From NCBI GenBank assembly GCA_038042195.1, contig JBBTET010000013.1, positions 62,001 to 126,000 of the forward strand: 64,000 nt of DNA. The letters are read 5' to 3'. The DNA comes from JACRIM01 sp038042195. GTDB lineage: Bacteria > Planctomycetota > Phycisphaerae > UBA1845 > UTPLA1. A model generated the notes under the pieces. The model saw only the letters and a list, made by a program, of their open reading frames with translations. It ran no database searches and had not been told where the DNA came from. The position numbers and the translations under genes were made by a program. This document shows, one piece after another, positions 54,956 through 63,056 of the stretch; positions within the stretch are counted from its first letter, which is position 1, and each line of letters starts with the position of its first letter.

Positions 54956-55966
54956 TCACGGCACGACAACGATCTTCCCGAAGAAATCCGCGCTCTCCAT
55001 CAGCCGATGCGCCTCCGCCGTCTGGGCGAGCGGCCACGCCTTTGCGACGATGGGCTTCACCAGGCCCTTGTGGGCCAGCGACCACGCACCCGCAATCTCG
55101 GTCTCGTCGGAGAAGAACTCGACGATGCCGCGCAGGGTGATCTCCTTGAAGAGCAGCTTCGCCGCCTCCAGCGAGGCGTGTTGCCCGCCGACCATGCCCA
55201 GCACGATCCACCGGCTGCGAAAGCCAAGCGCCTCCTGCGTCTTCACGGACGACTCGCCCCATACCGGATCGAAGCAGACATCGACGCCGCGCCCGCCGGT
55301 GATCTCCTGCACGGCCTTCGCAAAATCCGTCGTCTTGTAATTCACGGCGTGATCGGCCTTGAGCAGGTCACGAGCTATTGCGCACTTCTCATCGCTACCG
55401 GCGGTGGTGATCACCGTCGCGCCGGCCGCCTTGGCCACCTGGATCGCCGCCGTCCCCGCGCCGCTGCCGGCCGCGTGAACGAGCACGACCTCGCCGGGCT
55501 TCACCCGCGCGTGCAGGATCAACCCGTAGTACGCCGTCAGATAAACGCAACCGAACGCGCCAGCCTCTTCCCATGTGTAGTGTTTCGGCTTCGGCGCGAG
55601 GCAGTGCGCCGGTACGACCACGCGCTCGGCGAACCCGCCCGGCCGGGCGATGCCGATGATGTCCAGTCTGCCGCGCGCCGCCGGCCCGGTCACGCGGGCA
55701 TTCACGACGCACTCGCGCCCGACGTGCTTGGCATCCACGCCGGGTCCGACCGCCTCCACCACGCCGGCAATGTCGAACCCGCCGATGTGCGGCATCACCC
55801 ACCCCGGCATCGTCGTCGCCCCGCTGCGCAGGAACACGTCCAGCCGATTCACTGCCGCCGCCTTCACGCGCAGCAAGACTTCGCCCGCCTGCGGCACGGG
55901 ATCGGGGACATCTTCAAGACGAATGACGTCGGGGGGACCGGTTTGATGGTATCGGGCGGCTTTCAT
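54956..55966 (-). CDS. Zinc-free MDR-family quinone oxidoreductase
   Basis: 336 residues. N-terminal MKAARYHQTGPPDVIRLEDV and the Rossmann motif VHAAGSGAGTAAIQVAKAAG place it in the NADPH-quinone oxidoreductase branch of the MDR superfamily. The structural zinc cysteines of alcohol dehydrogenases are absent. Probably reduces quinones or 2-alkenals with NADPH. No linked partners; convergent with the MnmE-like gene. Confidence 0.9.
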   Translation of the reverse strand: MKAARYHQTGPPDVIRLEDVPDPVPQAGEVLLRVKAAAVNRLDVFLRSGATTMPGWVMPHIGGFDIAGVVEAVGPGVDAKHVGRECVVNARVTGPAARGRLDIIGIARPGGFAERVVVPAHCLAPKPKHYTWEEAGAFGCVYLTAYYGLILHARVKPGEVVLVHAAGSGAGTAAIQVAKAAGATVITTAGSDEKCAIARDLLKADHAVNYKTTDFAKAVQEITGGRGVDVCFDPVWGESSVKTQEALGFRSRWIVLGMVGGQHASLEAAKLLFKEITLRGIVEFFSDETEIAGAWSLAHKGLVKPIVAKAWPLAQTAEAHRLMESADFFGKIVVVP

Positions 55967-56030
55967 GGGGAGGATTCAAACAGTGGGAACACGGGCTGTA
56001 AAGTGGTCATTCTAAGAGTGAGCTTGCGTT

Positions 56031-56477
56031 TCAATCGAAGACACTCGTTTGCGATCGGCTTTTCAGGAATCTTCGATCAAATGGCGTACCACACTCCGGG
56101 CAGCGAGGTTCCATCAAACCAGTCAGGTTGTACCCGCACTTCGAGCAGTTTGGCCACCAATCGGCGCTATCCCGCGGGCGAGATTTCCACGCGCCGAGAA
56201 TGACAAAACAGCAAATTATCAAAGACGGCAGATAGTAAATTGCAATGACAGGATCATCGCGAAGACTGTGCGGGCCATAGTAGTCAACCGCCGCAAGGGA
56301 CAGAAGCGTTACGAACAGTGATAGAAATCCAACCAGCAACGCCCAGCGACAACTCGATTGTGTACCCTTCGCCAACAAGATTACCACGATAATGAACGCG
56401 ATCACGGAAACGGGCAATCCCAAGCAGCAGCCCCCGACACCATAAACCGCGGGTTGACCATGCGCGAGGAAGATCAT
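56031..56477 (-). CDS. Membrane protein with planctomycete-type C-terminal zinc ribbon
   Basis: 148 residues from the ATG at 56477, with GGGAG upstream. Three hydrophobic helices (for example VSVIAFIIVVILLAKG, LLVGFLSLFVTLLSLAAV, IYYLPSLIICCFVILGAW) lead into CSKCGYNLTGLMEPRCPECG and TPFDRRF. That CxxCGYxLxGLxxxRCPECG tail is a well-known planctomycete signature. Function unknown. It starts two bases after the chimaeric toxin gene, which may be chance. Confidence 0.65.
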   Translation of the reverse strand: MIFLAHGQPAVYGVGGCCLGLPVSVIAFIIVVILLAKGTQSSCRWALLVGFLSLFVTLLSLAAVDYYGPHSLRDDPVIAIYYLPSLIICCFVILGAWKSRPRDSADWWPNCSKCGYNLTGLMEPRCPECGTPFDRRFLKSRSQTSVFD

Positions 56478-56479
56478 CT

Positions 56480-56755
56480 CTACTCCCAATCCTCAATTCG
56501 AAGACTGGGAACACGACGGAACTCATTCACATTGTGCGTAACCAGTGTTAAATCATTGGCCAACGCAATCGATGCAATGAGCAGATCATTTGCCCCGATG
56601 ACCTCATCGCGGCGTTCGAGGCTTGCACGTACTCGCGCGTATTCAGCCGCCGCGTCAGTGATAGGAGGGGACTCCGAAAGCAGGACGCGCGTGGCTCTCT
56701 CGTCATGTTCCGCCTTTTCAAGCCAGCGACGTACTTCCTCCACCTCAGGCGGCAT
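56480..56755 (-). pseudogene. HEPN-PIN chimaera: HEPN toxin start joined to VapC PIN end
   Basis: 91 residues. The first 34 (MPPEVEEVRRWLEKAEHDER, then ATRVLLSESPPITD) match the N-terminal helices of HEPN toxins that accompany MNT antitoxins. From residue 35 onward (EYARVRASLERRDEVIGAND, then LLIASIALANDLTLVTHNVN, EFRRVP) it matches the C-terminus of VapC PIN nucleases. The HEPN RxxxxxH site and the first two PIN acidic residues are missing, so neither nuclease should work. It overlaps the MNT gene by 11 bases, as a normal HEPN partner would. Best explained as a recombination product between two toxin genes. Confidence 0.75.
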
Positions 56756-57080
56756 AAACCACCCTGCCCTTGTCTTTCACGGTGCGTTCAAAGGAGGTGG
56801 GAAGGCACGCCCTGCGCTCAAACTGAGTTCGAGAATAGACTTGAACATCGATGGGAACCCGGAGGTCTCCGAGAGCCCGATTCGCTGCCGCGTCGAGCTC
56901 ATACGGCGAACGCGATGAATCCTCAACAAGTAGAAGCAGATCGATGTCGCTATCGAAATTGGGAATGCCGTATGCGTAAGATCCGAAGAGGTAAATCATG
57001 GACGGGCGGAGCGCATCACACAGTCGCTCGGTGGCTGTTCGAAGCGTTTCTTCAAGTTTGTCGCTCTGAAGCAGTGCCAT
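56745..57080 (-). CDS. MNT-type nucleotidyltransferase antitoxin
   Basis: 111 residues from the ATG at 57080. It has the minimal nucleotidyltransferase motif IYLFGSYAYGIPNFDSDIDL (GSYAxGxxxxDSDxD) near residues 32-50 and a third acidic region at PIDVQVY. MNT proteins AMPylate the HEPN toxin encoded just downstream. Here that gene is a chimaera, so the antitoxin is an orphan with an intact active site. Followed by an 11-base overlap with the chimaeric gene. Confidence 0.85.
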   Translation of the reverse strand: MALLQSDKLEETLRTATERLCDALRPSMIYLFGSYAYGIPNFDSDIDLLLLVEDSSRSPYELDAAANRALGDLRVPIDVQVYSRTQFERRACLPTSFERTVKDKGRVVYAA

Positions 57081-57113
57081 CACAATACTCTAACGCGCAA
57101 ATGGTCGGGTCGC

Positions 57114-58259
57114 CTACGCCAACTGCGCCACGAACTCCTGATTCGTCTTCCACTTCTTCAGCTCTTCCAGCATCGTCTCCATCTGCTTCTGCGGCGGCAT
57201 GTTGAGGAGTCGGCGGCGAATACGCGACATCTTGTCGTACATCTCCTGACCCAGGAGCAGCTCTTCCTTTCGCGTGCCGCTTTCCGACAGGTTCATCGCC
57301 GGCCAGATGCGCATGTTGGCCAACTCACGGCTGAGCACCAGCTCCATATTTCCGGTGCCTTTGAACTCCTGGAAAATGAACTCATCCATCCGGCTGCCCG
57401 TCTCGATCAGCACGCTCGCCACGATGGTCAGGCTGCCGCCGTTCTCGATCTTGCGGGCCGAGCCGAACATCTGCTTCGGAATCTCCAGGGCGCGAATGTC
57501 GAGTCCGCCCGTCATGGTGCGCCCGCTGGACCCGACGATGTTGTTGAAGGCCCGGCCCAGCCGCGTGAGCGAGTCGAGCAGAATGAAGACGTCCTCACCC
57601 TGCTCCACATGCCGCTTGGCCTTTTCGATCATCAGCTTGCTGATGCGGGCGTGGCTCTTCACGTCGCTGTCGTTGTTGGAATAGACGACCTCGGGGGCGT
57701 CGTGTTGCCAGCCCGACCCGTCCTTGCACAAGGCCCGTTTCATCTCCGTGACTTCCTCTGGCCGCTCATCAATGAGTAGCATCATGAGGAACATTTCGGG
57801 ATGATTCAACTTGATGCCGTCGGACATCTGCCGGAGCAGCACCGTCTTGCCGGTGCGCGGCGGCGCGACGATCAACCCGCGCTGCCCCTTGCCGATGGGT
57901 GCAAGCAGATCAACGATTCGCGTGGACATCGGCCCGTCGGGCGTCTCAAAGTTCAGCTTCTGATCCGGGTGAATGACCTGCAACTCGTCGAATGGCTTGA
58001 GGCGCCCATACTCCGCCGGCTGCTGTCCGCCGATGGTCTCGATTCGCCCGACCATGGGCTGTCCGCGACCCTGATTCCCGCGATTGACCTGGGCCACGAT
58101 GGTCTCGCCCCCGCGAAGCTTGAACTTCTGCACGAAGTCGCGCCCCACTTGCGGATCGGTTGGTAGGATCGCGTAGTTGCGCGCGGGATCGCGAAGAAAG
58201 CCCGAGTTGTTCTGACCCAGCTCAAAGGTGCCGGTCACGAGTCCGTTCGGTTGATTCAT
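57114..58259 (-). CDS. rho: Transcription termination factor Rho, short form
   Basis: 381 residues from the ATG at 58259, with AGGTC upstream. Rho binds nascent RNA and ends transcription using ATP. It begins directly with the RNA-binding OB fold (NGLVTGTFELGQNNSGFLRD), lacking the N-terminal helical subdomain of E. coli Rho (419 residues). Walker A is APPRTGKTVLL; the Q loop, R loop (LDSLTRLGRAFN) and secondary-site residues (GGLDIRALEIPKQMFG) are intact. Upstream in-frame sequence is out of coding character, so the short form is preferred. Confidence 0.93.
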   Translation of the reverse strand: MNQPNGLVTGTFELGQNNSGFLRDPARNYAILPTDPQVGRDFVQKFKLRGGETIVAQVNRGNQGRGQPMVGRIETIGGQQPAEYGRLKPFDELQVIHPDQKLNFETPDGPMSTRIVDLLAPIGKGQRGLIVAPPRTGKTVLLRQMSDGIKLNHPEMFLMMLLIDERPEEVTEMKRALCKDGSGWQHDAPEVVYSNNDSDVKSHARISKLMIEKAKRHVEQGEDVFILLDSLTRLGRAFNNIVGSSGRTMTGGLDIRALEIPKQMFGSARKIENGGSLTIVASVLIETGSRMDEFIFQEFKGTGNMELVLSRELANMRIWPAMNLSESGTRKEELLLGQEMYDKMSRIRRRLLNMPPQKQMETMLEELKKWKTNQEFVAQLA

Positions 58260-58374
58260 ATATGACCTGAAAATGTGGCGAGGCCCGATTCGCCCGAAAT
58301 CCTCTGGATGGAACGCGTCCATCCGCGTGAAAACCCCGGCGCGGCCCCGAAGCCGCCAGCCGCAATAAAATTGT

Positions 58375-58644
58375 TCAGAAACGAACGTCGAAGCCCTGGA
58401 ACTCGCCCGTGCCCGGCGACTCGGCCGACTCCGTCCCGTGAATGTGCGGGGACAACTCGGCGGCCACGGCGGTGAGAAACGTCTCAACCACCTCCGGCAG
58501 CCCTTCGACCACGACTTCCACGCGCCCGTCCGGCAGATTCCTGACGGTGCCGGAAACGGAATACCCCACGGCAATCTGACAAGTGGTGTAACGGAAGCCG
58601 ACGCCCTGCACTCGGCCGGAGTAATGAACCGTTTTGCGGATCAT
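58375..58644 (-). CDS. acyP: Acylphosphatase
   Basis: 89 residues. It hydrolyses acyl phosphates. The signature VHYSGRVQGVGFRYTTCQIA supplies the catalytic Arg, and VSGTVRNLPDGRVEVVVEGL holds the catalytic Asn. Normal length. Upstream of rho on the same strand by 115 bases. Confidence 0.93.
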   Translation of the reverse strand: MIRKTVHYSGRVQGVGFRYTTCQIAVGYSVSGTVRNLPDGRVEVVVEGLPEVVETFLTAVAAELSPHIHGTESAESPGTGEFQGFDVRF

Positions 58645-58746
58645 GGCTCAAATGCGCCACGACAGGCCGTGGTGCGAAGGTCGTGGGATCATGGTACCGG
58701 CCCCCCGCATCCACTGCAACTCAATCCACCGTGGATCAAAAATACT

Positions 58747-58781
58747 GGGTAGGGCCGGAATTGAACCGGCGACTCTACCAA
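58747..58781 (-). pseudogene. tRNA-Phe 3' fragment (T-arm and acceptor), remnant
   Basis: 27 bases (58747-58773) are identical to the T-arm and 3' acceptor strand of the tRNA-Phe at 59086-59158; TCTACCAA right after matches the D-arm of the same tRNA, so the anticodon arm has been lost. It cannot form a tRNA. Copies are offset by exactly 340 bp. Could be an attachment-site duplicate or a decayed tandem tRNA. Confidence 0.75.
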
Positions 58782-58797
58782 ACACTGTACGTCAAGC

Positions 58798-59010
58798 CTA
58801 TGCCGCCTGGAGGGATTCAAGTCCGACCACGTGCATGAGTGAATAAATATGAAATCGATCACGGGACGGATCGGCAACAAAGAGATCCCGTTTCATCACA
58901 ACGACCAGCGCCGGATTCCGAACCTCAACGTTCTCCTGATTCGAAAACTTTATCAGGAACGGCGTGAACGGTTGCCGAGCCAACACCTCGCTAATCGTCT
59001 CGGGATTCAT
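58798..59010 (-). CDS. Small hypothetical protein between the two tRNA-Phe copies
   Basis: 70 residues from the ATG at 59010. It opens MNPETISEVLARQPFTPFLI and continues SNQENVEVRNPALVVVMKRD, then a hydrophobic C-terminus (IYSLMHVVGLESLQAA). The pattern (RxPFxPFxIxxS, then xxIRxPxxxxx) is one I associate with short planctomycete proteins of unknown role. A strong promoter candidate with a palindrome sits right at its start codon. Confidence 0.6.
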   Translation of the reverse strand: MNPETISEVLARQPFTPFLIKFSNQENVEVRNPALVVVMKRDLFVADPSRDRFHIYSLMHVVGLESLQAA

Positions 59011-59021
59011 ACTATTAGTAT
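59009..59021. promoter_or_regulatory. 13-bp palindrome over the start of the small gene
   Basis: ATACTA-T-TAGTAT, a perfect inverted repeat, overlaps the start codon (59008-59010) and the -10 element of the candidate promoter. A protein binding here would block transcription, so it is a candidate operator, possibly autoregulatory. Confidence 0.4.
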
Positions 59022-59045
59022 ACCATTCCACTTTGACCTGGGCAA
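59017..59045 (-). promoter_or_regulatory. Candidate sigma-70 promoter of the small hypothetical gene
   Basis: On the minus strand, TTGCCC (59040-59045) and TATACT (59017-59022) are 17 bases apart, and the ATG at 59010 lies six bases after the -10. The message would be almost leaderless. Confidence 0.5.
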
Positions 59046-59085
59046 CCGATGGATCGAGGATGATGGCCCGTAGACCATGAAATAT

Positions 59086-59158
<73 letters not shown>

Positions 59159-59263
59159 GACTCACGCGGGTGTCCGCGCGATCGAGGAATTATCGAGCGG
59201 AGGCATTCCCGGGTCAATGACCAGCATGCACATGGAAGTTGGCGCGGAAAAGCTCAGTCGTAT

Positions 59264-60895
59264 CTAACTTGCAAACTTGGTCGGATCGAGCGCGCCCAGG
59301 CTGATGCCGCCGAAGTCCACCGTGATTCCGCCACGACGTGATGCGGACTTGGCCTTCTTTTTCTCGCGATCTTTCTCTTCGGCGGCGCGGCGTTTGGCGA
59401 TTTCGGCCTTCTCCTCCGCCGACATTTGCTTGGGCGGCGGCTTCATCGAGAGGCTGATCTTCTTGTTCGCCGGATCAAGGCCGATCACGCGCACCTCAAC
59501 CTCGTCGCCGGGCTTCACCTTGTCCGTCACGGCATTGACGCGCTGTTCGGACAGCTCCGAGATGTGGATCAATCCGTCGATGCCGTCTTCAAGATTGATG
59601 AACGCCCCGAAGTCGGCCGTCCGCGCCACCTTGCCTTTGATCGTCGCTCCAAGCGGATAGCGTTCGGCAATGACCAACCACGGATCGGTTGCCGTCTGCT
59701 TGAGGCTGAGGGAGACGCGCTTCTTCTCGGCATCGACACCGATGATCGCGACCTCGACCATGTCGCCCTCCTTGACGACTTCGTTCGGCGTGCGAACGCG
59801 CTTGGTCCAGCTCATTTCAGAAAGGGGAATAAGGCCGTCCACGCCCGGCTCAATCTCGACGAAGGCCCCGAAATCCTGAAGCCGAACGACGCGACCGGTC
59901 AGCTTGCCGCCGACGACGTATTTCTCCGAGACGGTCGTCCACGGATCGGCAAGGGTCTCTTTGAGGCTGAGCGAAATCTTCTTCTTCTCTTTGTTGATTT
60001 TGATGATCTTGGCTTCGATTTCGTCGCCGACCTTGACGACCTCTTCGGGCTTGGTCACACGGCCCCAACTCATGTCGGTGACATGTAGCAGGGCATCGAC
60101 GCCGCCGATATCGACGAACGCGCCAAATTCACACAGGCTGCGCACTCGACCGCGTCGAATCTGGCCGACCTCGATTTCGCCGAGAACCTTTTCCTTGCGG
60201 TCAACCGACTCCTTCATCTGGCAATTGCGCCGGGAGAGAACGATCGTGTCATCAATCTTGTCGAACTTGATGACTTCGGCTTGGATGTCCTGGCCGATCA
60301 GATTGGAGATGTCCTTCACGAATCGAATGTCGACCTGGCTCGCGGGAATGAAGCCGCGCAGACCCTGCACGTCGACCTCCAGTCCGCCTTTGTTCATGCC
60401 GGTGACGTGGCCGTTGAGGACCATGCCCGGTGTCAGGCTTTCGATCAATCTCTTCTGCCGCGCCTTCTTGCGCGAGACGCCGAGCAACCCGTTCACGGCC
60501 TCGCCGTCGCCGATCATGACTTCAATGGCGTCACCGACCGAATACGTCTCATCCTTGCCGAACTCCGCCAGCGGCATCGAGCCGAGGCTCTTGCCGCCGA
60601 AATCGATGAGCACGTCCTGCGAGCCGATGTTGGCGATGCGGCCCTGGCGAATCGAACCGGCGCCATCAGGATTGCTGGCGGCAGCGAGGCTCGCGGCATT
60701 GGTCATGTCGGCGGTGGTGACGCCGGTCATGGCCTCTTCGACGGCGCGATCCAGCGTGGTGTCGCCGCCGCTCTTGATCTGATCGAGCAGATCGGACGGC
60801 GCGACGCGCGGCGCGTTGGCCGTGGAAGGCGGTAATGTGACACCCGATGCGTCCGCAGTCGGCAGCGCATCACCCGTTTGAGTGAAGTCGGTCAT
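59264..60895 (-). CDS. rpsA: 30S ribosomal protein S1
   Basis: 543 residues from the ATG at 60895. S1 brings mRNA to the 30S subunit. It has five S1 (OB-fold) domains, the fullest being FGAFVDIGGVDALLHVTDMS (third), FGAFVEIEPGVDGLIPLSEM (fourth) and FGAFINLEDGIDGLIHISEL (fifth). An extra N-terminal region of about 80 residues precedes the first domain, and a lysine-rich tail (KAEIAKRRAAEEKDREKKKA) closes it. Five rather than six repeats fits several non-proteobacterial S1 proteins. Confidence 0.93.
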   Translation of the reverse strand: MTDFTQTGDALPTADASGVTLPPSTANAPRVAPSDLLDQIKSGGDTTLDRAVEEAMTGVTTADMTNAASLAAASNPDGAGSIRQGRIANIGSQDVLIDFGGKSLGSMPLAEFGKDETYSVGDAIEVMIGDGEAVNGLLGVSRKKARQKRLIESLTPGMVLNGHVTGMNKGGLEVDVQGLRGFIPASQVDIRFVKDISNLIGQDIQAEVIKFDKIDDTIVLSRRNCQMKESVDRKEKVLGEIEVGQIRRGRVRSLCEFGAFVDIGGVDALLHVTDMSWGRVTKPEEVVKVGDEIEAKIIKINKEKKKISLSLKETLADPWTTVSEKYVVGGKLTGRVVRLQDFGAFVEIEPGVDGLIPLSEMSWTKRVRTPNEVVKEGDMVEVAIIGVDAEKKRVSLSLKQTATDPWLVIAERYPLGATIKGKVARTADFGAFINLEDGIDGLIHISELSEQRVNAVTDKVKPGDEVEVRVIGLDPANKKISLSMKPPPKQMSAEEKAEIAKRRAAEEKDREKKKAKSASRRGGITVDFGGISLGALDPTKFAS

Positions 60896-61034
60896 GGGAT
60901 TCGCAGTGATTCTTGGTTCGGGCGAAAAGACCGTACGGCCCGTGCCGGCCTCGTCGCCAAGTTGCACCTAGTTTACCAAGCTACGTCGGGCAAGTCGACC
61001 CCTGTTTCGGGGTGCCGACATGAAGATTCGATAA

Positions 61035-61071
61035 CAAAAAAACGGCCCGCCGGTGGGTGCCGACGGGCCGT
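61035..61071 (-). terminator. Intrinsic terminator after rpoD
   Basis: An 8-bp perfect stem ACGGCCCG/CGGGCCGT extends by three more pairs across one mismatch, with a 6-base loop. On the minus strand it is followed by TTTTTTTGTT. It separates rpoD from rpsA. Confidence 0.85.
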
Positions 61072-61104
61072 GTGTAGGATCATTTGTCTGCAAGGGCGAC
61101 CACG

Positions 61105-62877
61105 CTAATCCAGATCGAAGCCGGAATCTTCCGGCATGGTCATATTGCCATCCTTGTCCATGAACCCTTCGAGCTTGCGGCAGCGCACGGGGTGCTGGAG
61201 CTTGCGAATGGCCTTGGCCTCGACCTGTCGGACGCGCTCGCGCGTGACCTTGAAAATCTTGCCGACCTCTTCGAGCGTGTAGGTGTAGCCATCACCGATG
61301 CCGTAGCGAAGTTTGATGATTTCCCGTTCGCGGTAGGTCAGGCTCTTGAGCACCTGTTCGATGCGGTCCTTGAGCATTTCATTGCTCGCCGTATGGACCG
61401 GGCTTTCGGCCGTCGCGTCCTCGATGAAGTCGCCGAAGTACGAATCCTCGCCCTCACCAACCGGCCGATCGAGCGAGATCGGGTGGCGGCTGATCTTCAA
61501 CACGCGCCGCACTTCGCTGATCGGCATCCGGGCGCGCTTGGCGATTTCCTCAGTAGTCGGCTCGCGGCCGAGTTCCTGCAAGAGATCGCGCGAGATGTTT
61601 CGCAGCCGGCTCATCGTTTCAATCATGTGGACCGGGATGCGGATGGTCCGGGCATGATCGGCGATGGCCCGCGTGATCGCCTGGCGAATCCACCAGGTCG
61701 CATAGGTGCTGAACTTGTAGCCGCGGCGATACTCGTACTTGTCCACGGCGCGCATCAGGCCGGTGTTGCCTTCCTGAATGATGTCGAGGAAGGGCAGGCC
61801 GCGATTGCGGTACTTCTTGGCAATGGAGACCACGAGTCGCAGGTTGCCGCCGGAGAGCTTGCGCTTCGCATCTTCGTACTCGACGAAAATCTTGCGCAGG
61901 GCCGCGACACGACGCCGCAACATGGCCGGCGATTCGAGGACGAGGTCTTGCAAGCCGACGAGTTCGTCGCTCATGACTTCGATGTCGTCCTGAATCATGC
62001 CGGCCCGCGTGCGCGGGTCGGACAGGCTCGATTCAAGCGTCGTCATCTTGTCGCACAGAGCGAAGAGTTTCCGCATGAGCGGGGTGATCTTGCTCGTGCG
62101 CAGGGCCAGCTCTTCAAGCATGGTCACGCATTTGCTGCGGCGTTGCATGATGCCGCGCCAGAATAACTGTCGGTTCGCTTCGCTGGGCCGGCCTTCGTGA
62201 AGCCTGGCCCACGCCTCCTGATTCTGCTCCATCAGCTTTCGAGCGGTGACGAGATTGCCGGGAAGCCGGGCCATGACCGCGGCCTTGGCCTGATTCTCGC
62301 CGGTCGAAATCTTCATGGTTCGGTCGAATGGCAAGGTGCCGTCGTTCACATGCTGGAGCATCTCGACGGCAGCTTGCAAACTACAGTCCGACTCCAACAC
62401 CTTGCGGCGGAAGGCCGTGCGGGTCAGTTCGATTTTCTTGGCGAGGGTGATTTCCTGGATGCGCGTGAGCAGGGGAATCTCACCCATTTGGGTGAGGTAC
62501 ATGCGCACGGGATCGTCGATTCGCCGGCTCGCGGACTCGACGGGAAACTCATCCTCGACCGGTGACGGCTCGGCGGCACCGAGGTCGGGTTTCTTGTTGG
62601 GGTCCGCCGAATCATCGCCGAACGCCGCCTTACCAGCGTCGGCCTCATCCACCATGTCGATGCCAAGCTCTTCGAGCTTCTGAAGGATGATCTCCAGACG
62701 GTCCGGGTGTACGGCCTCATCGGGAAGAGAGTCGTTCATTTCCTCCCAAGTCAGATAGCCGCGTGTCTTCCCCTTTTCAATCAATTCAATGATGCTCGCC
62801 TCCACCGGATCCACGGCGACTTCGGTGCGTGGCTTTTGCGGCGCGACAGGCGTCTCTTTGTTCATCACTTTCATCAT
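61105..62877 (-). CDS. rpoD: Primary sigma factor RpoD (sigma-70)
   Basis: 590 residues from the ATG at 62877 (GGAG nine bases upstream; an in-frame TTG at 62892 is possible). Region 1.1 (residues 20-75), 1.2 (DPVRMYLTQMGEIPLLTRIQ), region 2 (LRLVVSIAKKYRNRGLPFLD, IQEGNTGLMRAVDKYEYRRG, FSTYATWWIRQAITRAIADH), region 3 and region 4.2 (YTLEEVGKIFKVTRERVRQV, EAKAIRKLQHPVR) are all intact. It should direct housekeeping transcription. Follows dnaG by about 180 bases, the classic dnaG-rpoD order. Confidence 0.97.
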   Translation of the reverse strand: MMKVMNKETPVAPQKPRTEVAVDPVEASIIELIEKGKTRGYLTWEEMNDSLPDEAVHPDRLEIILQKLEELGIDMVDEADAGKAAFGDDSADPNKKPDLGAAEPSPVEDEFPVESASRRIDDPVRMYLTQMGEIPLLTRIQEITLAKKIELTRTAFRRKVLESDCSLQAAVEMLQHVNDGTLPFDRTMKISTGENQAKAAVMARLPGNLVTARKLMEQNQEAWARLHEGRPSEANRQLFWRGIMQRRSKCVTMLEELALRTSKITPLMRKLFALCDKMTTLESSLSDPRTRAGMIQDDIEVMSDELVGLQDLVLESPAMLRRRVAALRKIFVEYEDAKRKLSGGNLRLVVSIAKKYRNRGLPFLDIIQEGNTGLMRAVDKYEYRRGYKFSTYATWWIRQAITRAIADHARTIRIPVHMIETMSRLRNISRDLLQELGREPTTEEIAKRARMPISEVRRVLKISRHPISLDRPVGEGEDSYFGDFIEDATAESPVHTASNEMLKDRIEQVLKSLTYREREIIKLRYGIGDGYTYTLEEVGKIFKVTRERVRQVEAKAIRKLQHPVRCRKLEGFMDKDGNMTMPEDSGFDLD

Positions 62878-63056
62878 TCGTACCGGCTCCAATACTGCGT
62901 CAAGCGAAACGACGCTCTCGGCTCAACGAGAACACGCATCGCTCATTGCTGTTGATGCACGCGCGGCGCAACCATGCGCCGGACGGCGTCCTTCACACCT
63001 CGATAAAACACACCACTCGGCCGAGCCAGACTTTGCAATGCTCGGCCGCGCTCTCA

